Assembly (NCBI GenBank): GCA_947172415.1
Contig: OX359194.1
Coordinates: 4,030,001-4,094,000 of the forward strand
Direction: 5' to 3'
Length of the DNA: 64,000 nt
Source of the DNA: Chondrosia reniformis
Lineage: Eukaryota; Porifera; Demospongiae; Chondrillida; Chondrillidae
A program made the position numbers and the translations under genes. Within the stretch, counting starts at the first letter, position 1. Every line of letters starts with the position of its first letter. The notes below the pieces were generated by a model. It was given only the letters and a program-made list of their open reading frames with translations, searched no databases and was not told the origin of the DNA. Positions 57,303 through 64,000 of this stretch are shown piece after piece.

Positions 57303-58670
57303 CATAAAACTAGTAACTACAAGTAGTAAATATAAGTTGGACACACAACAATTACACACAACAAGTACATAAAACTAGTACACATAACTACATACAACTA
57401 GTACATACAACTAATACATTCAACTAGGACATACAGATAGTTACAAGTACATATAACTAATAACTACAACTAGTAAAGGCAGAGTGTTTCTAGTACATAC
57501 AACTAGTATATACAACTAGTACATAGAACTAGTACACACAACCAGTACATACACCTAGTAAATACAACTAATTACTAGAACATGCAACTAGTACCTACAA
57601 CTAAGAAATATAACCAGTACTAGTACATACAACTAGTATATATAAAACACAACACACAACTACTACATATAACTAGCACATACAAATTTAACTGGTACAT
57701 ATAAATAGTACATACAATTAGTACATGCAACTGGTTCATACGACTAGTAAATACAACTAGTTGATACATCTAGTATATGCAACTAGTACTGGCAACTAGT
57801 ACATACAATTAGCCCACACAACTAGAAGATAAAACTAGTATATACAAGTAGTACATACAACTAGCCCACACAACTAGTATAAACAACTAGTACATACAAC
57901 TAGTACAAACAAATAGTACATAAAACTATTTCTACTTAGTACCTAGTATAACTAGTACTAGAACCTACAACTGTATAGTATACACAGCTGGTACATACAA
58001 GTAGTACATACAACTAGTACATACAATTAGTAACTGCAACTAGCAAATATAACTAGTACTTACAACAATTACATACAACTAGAACATTCAACTAGTACAT
58101 GCAACTATCAGTACAACTAGTACATATAACTAGTACATACAACTAGTACAAACAACTAGTACATACAACTATTACCTACCTAGTACCTAGTATAACTAGT
58201 ACTAGAACCTACAACTCCACAGTATACACAGCTGATGCATACAACTTGTACATACAACTAGTATATACAACTAATACATACAACTAGTACATACAATTAG
58301 TAACTGCAACTAATAAATATACCTAGTACTTACAACAATTACATACAACTAGTACATACAACTAGTACATACAACTAGTACATACAACTAGTGTATACAA
58401 CTAGTACACAAAACTAGTACATATAACTAAAACACACAACTACTACATATAACTAGCACATACACAAATAACTAGAACATACAAATAGTACATAGAACTA
58501 GTACAAAGAACAAGTACATACAAGTAGTTCATACAACTAGTAACTACAGCTAGTAAATATAATTATTACTAGTACATACAAATAATACATACAACAAGAA
58601 CACACAATTAGTACATACAACAGGTCAACACAATTAGTACATACAACTAGTATATACAAGTAGTACATAG
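57303..58670 (-). repeat. 13-bp satellite array, reverse; right arm
   Basis: Reverse satellite, the shorter counterpart of 39761-44053. The variants cctagtataactagtactagaacctac and ctgtatagtatacac near 57950 and 58190 mirror 40050-40330. No gene. Confidence 0.92.
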
Positions 58671-58714
58671 AATCTTTGGGATGGTACATCCTTCGACTTT
58701 TTAGCGTTTAAAAA

Positions 58715-59862
58715 TGTGCATGTATAACATGTCTACAAATTTCCAATTTTTGTAAATCGTCATATTAGCGCCTACAGAGGTGTCACATTCCAGGCGAAAG
58801 TGTCTCTAGCGTGTGACCTGAGGGTGAAGCGGAGCACCAGCCACTGAAGCGTCACGAGTCATCACTAGTCGTAATTGTGAGAGCAATTTATATAGTATAA
58901 CGGAGGAAGGCCAATGACGAAGGAAGACCAATAAAAGCCTACATAACGGAAATGTTCTATTTGTCTTTTGATTATAGTTCGTTAATAATCAAAAAAGAAT
59001 ACAATATTTCAGTCACGTAAGCCTTAATTCCTCAGCTATTATTTACGTATTATAATAGCTGAGGAATTAAGGCTTACGTGACAAAAATGTTCTATTTTCT
59101 TTTGATTATACTTCGTTAATTGCTCATACATTTTCGCCATTGATAAATACATAGATATTAGTAGAAATGCAATATGCTTAATGTTTCCACTTACCTCTTA
59201 CAACAACAAAAAACTTTGATCAAGGAAACTGTATCGCTACTGAGAAGCCTTACTTGACATATCAACTTCGGAAGTTTAATGTTAGTAAAACGTGTTACCA
59301 AATATTTTGGTGCATAAGCAACATCATAAAAAATTATTGTATATTGGCTAAGCTATACTACTAATTTTAGCCGATAATCATGTGACAATACCATTACTCG
59401 AAGGAGAAGAGACAAAGGGAAAACAAACCAATTATTAGACAGTGGAGAATTGTATATCTAACCATTTTTTGACATCAATCTCTTCAGTAAGTAACAGCCT
59501 AAAAGTTGTATGTATACTCCTGGAATATTCCCTTGTTTAACTGAGATATGAAGGACTACAATACAATCATTAAATATCATTATCCTTAATAGATTGGTGT
59601 CACCATTTATTCTATATTCGTATTTTCCACAGTCTAAAAAAACATTTTTGGCGATTTCGCTTACGGCTCCTTACCTTCTTTTAAAAGCCTGCAATCGTGA
59701 CGCTCTTGTAGCCAAAATATTAAGAAAGAATAGCGCTTCAATTCTATATAATTTGTTTAGCAATATGATGTTTCTAAAGTAAAATAGAATAAATTAAAAA
59801 AGAGTGTCATTTAGCAACTTTTATCGAAAATTCCCAGAAGTGTGGACATGTTCCACTAGCGG
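58715..59862. mobile_element. 1.2-kb AT-rich repeat of unknown class, copy 3
   Basis: Inverse of 38548-39717, inserted at the same place in the same PLE terminal sequence, so it is the duplicated partner and not a separate insertion. Shows the same internal palindrome around 59000-59100. Confidence 0.75.
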
Positions 59863-60555
59863 GCAGTTGGTTTTCGATTCTTCGTCAATTCTTTGTAAAA
59901 CGTTGTGACCCTGGGGTCTTCCTCAGTGACTGATGATTGAGTGGAAGAATAGCCTCTATTTATAGAGGATTTTTCCCGCCCTTTCTACTTCCTGTCATGT
60001 GACCCTCAGCAGGATGAGAAAAACAGGAAGTATGACTATTAAATCGTCTCCAGGCTTGATGTAACAAAATGCCTGGATCTAAATTCATTCTCGCCTGACT
60101 CTTCTGGATCCTAATGGCTTCTTTGACCTTTCTCCTTTGCCAGTGGGTTTCCCTGTCTGTAATCTTGGACTTGTCGCAAGCAATTGAGTGGCCAGTCTAT
60201 ACCGTTGTTCACATTCTCCATCCTGACTGCTCGCTTGTGTTCTGCCAATCTCTCTTTCAGGGTCCTTCCAGTTTCACCAATTTAGACTGCAGAACACTCA
60301 GAGCAAGGAATTAGGTAAACTACACCTTTGATATCCATAGGTGGTGGTCGCTGTTTTGGGTTGGATAAAACGGTTCTCTATATATAGAGGCTATTCTTCC
60401 ACTCAACCATCAGTCACTGAGGAAGACCCCAGGGTTTGACAAAGAATTGACCAAGAATCGAAAACCAACTGCGTTTTTATATGCTTAAAAGTCGAAGGAT
60501 GTACCATCCCAAAGATAAGTTCAACGCAGTTAAAAGGAATCCATATTCTATTATT
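59863..60555 (-). mobile_element. Penelope-like element fragment, right-arm copy
   Basis: Inverse of 37837-38547. The outer fragment separated by the 1.2-kb repeat lies at 58671-58714. The GIY-YIG remnant (about 60040-60345, minus) has the same TAA ahead of IGETGRT and, in addition, a 17-bp deletion after the AACGGTATA stretch (near 60200) that the left copy lacks. Confidence 0.82.
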
Positions 60556-63500
60556 AGTACATAAAACTAGTCCACACAACCAGTACATACAACCAGTACA
60601 TACAACTAGTACATACAACTAACACACACAACCTACCTAATACTTAGCATACCTACTACTAGAACCTAAAACTATATAGTACATACAGCTGGTACATACA
60701 ACTAGTCCACATAACCAGTACATACAACTAGAACTACAACTAGTACATACAACAAGTGTATACCTGCAACTGGTATTACAACTAGTACATAGAAGAAGTA
60801 CATACCCATGTAACTTGTACATATAAGTAGTATATATAAATTAGTACATAGAAGGAGAACATAAAACTAGTCCACACAACCAGTACATACAACTAGTATA
60901 TACAACTAAAACAAACAACCTACCTAATACCTAGCATAACTAGTACTTGAACCTAAAACTATATAGTACATGCAACTGGTACATACAACTAGTACATACA
61001 ACAATTAACTACAACTAGTAAATATAACTAGTACTTACAACAATTAAACACAACTAGAAAATACAACTAGTACATGCAACTAGTACATTAAACTAGTACA
61101 GACACCTAGGACACACAACTAGTACATCAAACTAGAACACACAACTACTACATATAACTAGTAAATACACATACGACTGGTTTATATAAATAGTACATAT
61201 ATAAAACTAGTACATGCCACTATTACATACAATTAGTATATACAACTAGTACATACAACTAGTACATATGATTAGCATTTACAACTAGTACTTCAACTAG
61301 TACATACAACTAATACATAGAAAAACTACATAACAATAATACATAAAACTACTATATACAACTAGTACACAACTAATACATACAACGAGTACATTAAACT
61401 AGTACAAACAATTAGTACATAAAACTAGTACATAATACTAGTACATAAAACTAGTACCTATAACTAGTAAATATAACAAGTACTAGTTCTTACAACTAGG
61501 ACATACAACTAGTACATACAACCAGTACCTGCAACTAGCTCTACAACTAGTACATATAACTAGTACATAGAACGAGAAAATAAAACTAGCACATACAACA
61601 AGTACATACAACTTTTACATAACTAGTACATACAACTAGTACATACATCTAGTACCTACAACAAGTAAATATAACTATACAATTAACACCTAAAACAAGT
61701 ACATACAACTAGTACCTACAACTAGTACTACAACTAGTACATTGAACTAGTACATAAACATTTAAATGGTACATATAACTAGTACATATAACTAGTACAC
61801 ACAAAAAGTATATACAACTTGTACATAACTAGTACATACAACTAGTACATACACCTTGTACCTACAACAAGTAAATATAACTAGTTAATACAAAAAACAC
61901 ATACAACTAGTACATACAACTAGTACATACACCTAGTACATAAATCTACTACATAATACTAGTACATACAACTAGTTCCTATAACTTGTAAATATAACTA
62001 GCACTAGTACCTACAATTAGTAAATAAAACTAGTACATACAACTTGTACGTACCACTACGTAGTATATGCAATTAGTTCTACAACTAGTACATATAACTA
62101 GTACATAGAATTAGTATATAGAACGGGAACATAAAACTAATACATACAACTAGTACATACAACCAGTACATACAACTAGTACATACAACTAGTACATACA
62201 AGTAGTACATACAACTAGTCCACACAACAAGTACATAAAACTAGTACATACAACTAGTACAAACAACTAGTACATACAACTAGTACTTTCAACTAATACT
62301 ACAATTAGTACTTAGAACTAGTACATACAGTTATAACTAGTACATGTAACTAGTACATACAACTAGAACATATGACTAATTCAACAACAAACAAGTACAA
62401 ACAACTAGTACATACAACTAGTACATACAACTAGAACATACAACTAGTACTTGGAACTAGTACTACAACTAGTACTTGCAACTAGTACTACAACTAGTAC
62501 ATACACATATAACTAGTACATATAAATTGTAGATACATCTAGTACATACAACTAGTACCTACAACTTGTATATATAATTAATACTAGTACATACAACTAG
62601 TACATACAACTAGTACATACAACTAATACATACAAGTAGTACATACAAGTAGTACATACAACAAGTACACACAAATATTACATACAACTAGTACTTACAA
62701 CTAGTAAAAACAACTAGTACAAGCAACTATAACCTCCCTAGTACCTATTATAAGTAGTTCTAGAACCTATAACTATATATTACATACAACTGGGACACAC
62801 AATTGGTACATATAACTAGTACATACTACTAGTACACACAACTAGTACATTAATTAGTTCTGCCACTAGTACATAGAAGTAGTACATAAAACTAGTACAT
62901 ACAACTAGTCCATAAAACTACTACATACAACTGATAAAATACTACTAATTAGTAGTAAATACAACTAGTACCTACAACTAGTACATACAACTAGTACATA
63001 CAACTAGTAAAAACAACTAGTACAAGCAACTATAACCTACCTAGTACCTAGTATAACTAGTTCTAGAACCCACAACTATATAGTACATACACCTAGTACA
63101 TACAACTAGTCCATACACCTAGTATATTCAAGTAGTACTTACAACTAGTACACACAACTAGTACATTAAAGTAGTACTACAACTAGTCTATACAACTAGT
63201 ACATAAAACTAGTACTAGATACAACTAGTCCATAGAACTAGTATATATAACTAGTACAAACATCTAGTTACTAGTAAATATATATAACCCGTACATAAAA
63301 CTGGTATATGTTATTAGTACATACAACTAGTACTAGTACATGCAACTAGTACATACAACCAGTACATATAACTATAACCTACCACGTACCTATTATAACT
63401 AGTTCTAGAACCTACAACTATATAGTACATACAGCTGCTACATGCAAGTGGTACATATAACTAACACATACAAATATTACACACAACTAGTACATTAAAT

Positions 63501-64000
63501 TATTTCTGCAACTAGTACATAGAATATCTTTGGGATGGTACATCCTTCGAATTTTGAGCGACATGCAACAAGTACTAGGAACTAATTCTACAACTAGTAC
63601 ATAGAACTAGTACATACACATATAACTAGCACATAAAACTGGTACATACAACTAGTTCATACAACTAGTACATAGAATTAGAACATACAACTAGTACTTG
63701 TAACTAGTACTACAACTAGTACATAGAATTAGAACATACAACTAGTACTTGTAACTAGTACTACAACTAGTACATAGAATTAGAACATACAACTAGTACT
63801 TGTAACTAGTACTACAACTAGTACATAGAACTAGAACATATACATATAACTAGAACATATAAATTGTAGATACAAGTAGCTCATACAAGTAGTACATACA
63901 ACTGGTCCATACAACTTGTACATACAACTATAACCTACCACGTACCTATTATAACTAGTTCTAGAACCTACAACTATATAGTTCATACAGCTGCTACATG
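60556..64000 (-). repeat. 13-bp satellite array, reverse; outer part of the right arm
   Basis: Reverse satellite to the window edge. Repeated cctagtataactagttctag variants mirror 35.9-37.7 kb. A perfect local tandem (about 54 bp, centred on gaattagaacatacaac...cttgtaactagtac) occurs three times at 63675-63825. One short PLE terminal fragment lies at 63530-63561. No gene. Confidence 0.92.
63530..63561. mobile_element. Tiny solo terminal fragment of a Penelope-like element
   Basis: Reads atctttgggatggtacatcc followed by ttcga and tttgagcg, matching the outermost end of the PLEs at 37870 and 58671. Only about 32 bp remain. Confidence 0.65.

Noticed and set aside
60403-60822. ORFs at 60403-60618 and 60637-60822 (minus) and the mirror ORF at 37774-37989
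   Set aside because: Satellite translation running into PLE terminal sequence; the mirror copies arise from the inverted duplication, not from coding constraint.
1-64000. Host protein-coding genes or tRNA/rRNA genes
   Set aside because: No exon-like, tRNA or rRNA sequence was recognised in any non-satellite segment; every one is a transposon, PLE fragment or unclassified repeat.

Overview
This window is repeat-dominated eukaryotic DNA. I find no host gene, rRNA, tRNA or CRISPR array. The background is a degenerate 13-bp satellite, consensus ACTAGTTGTATGT (reverse complement ACATACAACTAGT), and all other content is transposon sequence sitting in it. A Ty3/gypsy element with a metazoan-style gag-pol, LINEs, several Penelope-like element (PLE) families with GIY-YIG domains and hammerhead-ribozyme-like termini, and a pogo-like MITE suggest an invertebrate animal, probably aquatic. 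I cannot name the taxon.

Layout. 1-1530: satellite, forward orientation (F). 1531-4280: 5'-truncated LINE on the minus strand. 4281-5882: satellite F. 5883-11619: complete, apparently intact LTR retrotransposon. 11620-15650: satellite F with one small PLE-like remnant. About 15660-33165: satellite in reverse orientation (R), containing two pogo-like MITEs, three copies of an unclassified repeat, two copies of a 242-bp hammerhead-bearing unit and multi-kb higher-order duplications. 33163-33168: orientation flips inside an ACTAGT palindrome. 33170-50147: satellite F with PLE fragments (34340-35054, 37837-38547), a 1.2-kb repeat (twice), a LINE fragment and a PLE inverted repeat (47923-50006). 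50148-52688: decayed permuted (Naiad-like) PLE on the minus strand. 52689-64000: satellite R, which mirrors much of 35.9-45.0 kb, embedded elements included.

The largest structure is an inverted duplication with arms near 35.9-45.0 kb and 56.3-64.0 kb. Both arms carry the same already broken PLE, the same 1.2-kb repeat inserted in it and the same LINE fragment. The satellite has therefore been copied in large blocks at DNA level, as well as receiving insertions.

Only the LTR retrotransposon looks capable of activity: one long open frame, all catalytic motifs, LTRs differing by one base. The features of most interest are the hammerhead-like motifs. One in the central PLE (49913-49956) has a complete core while its inverted partner has lost the essential G12. 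A second family is a 242-bp unit found three times at exactly the same length, twice inserted at the same register of the satellite unit. All calls come from reading the sequence; no alignment or database search was run.
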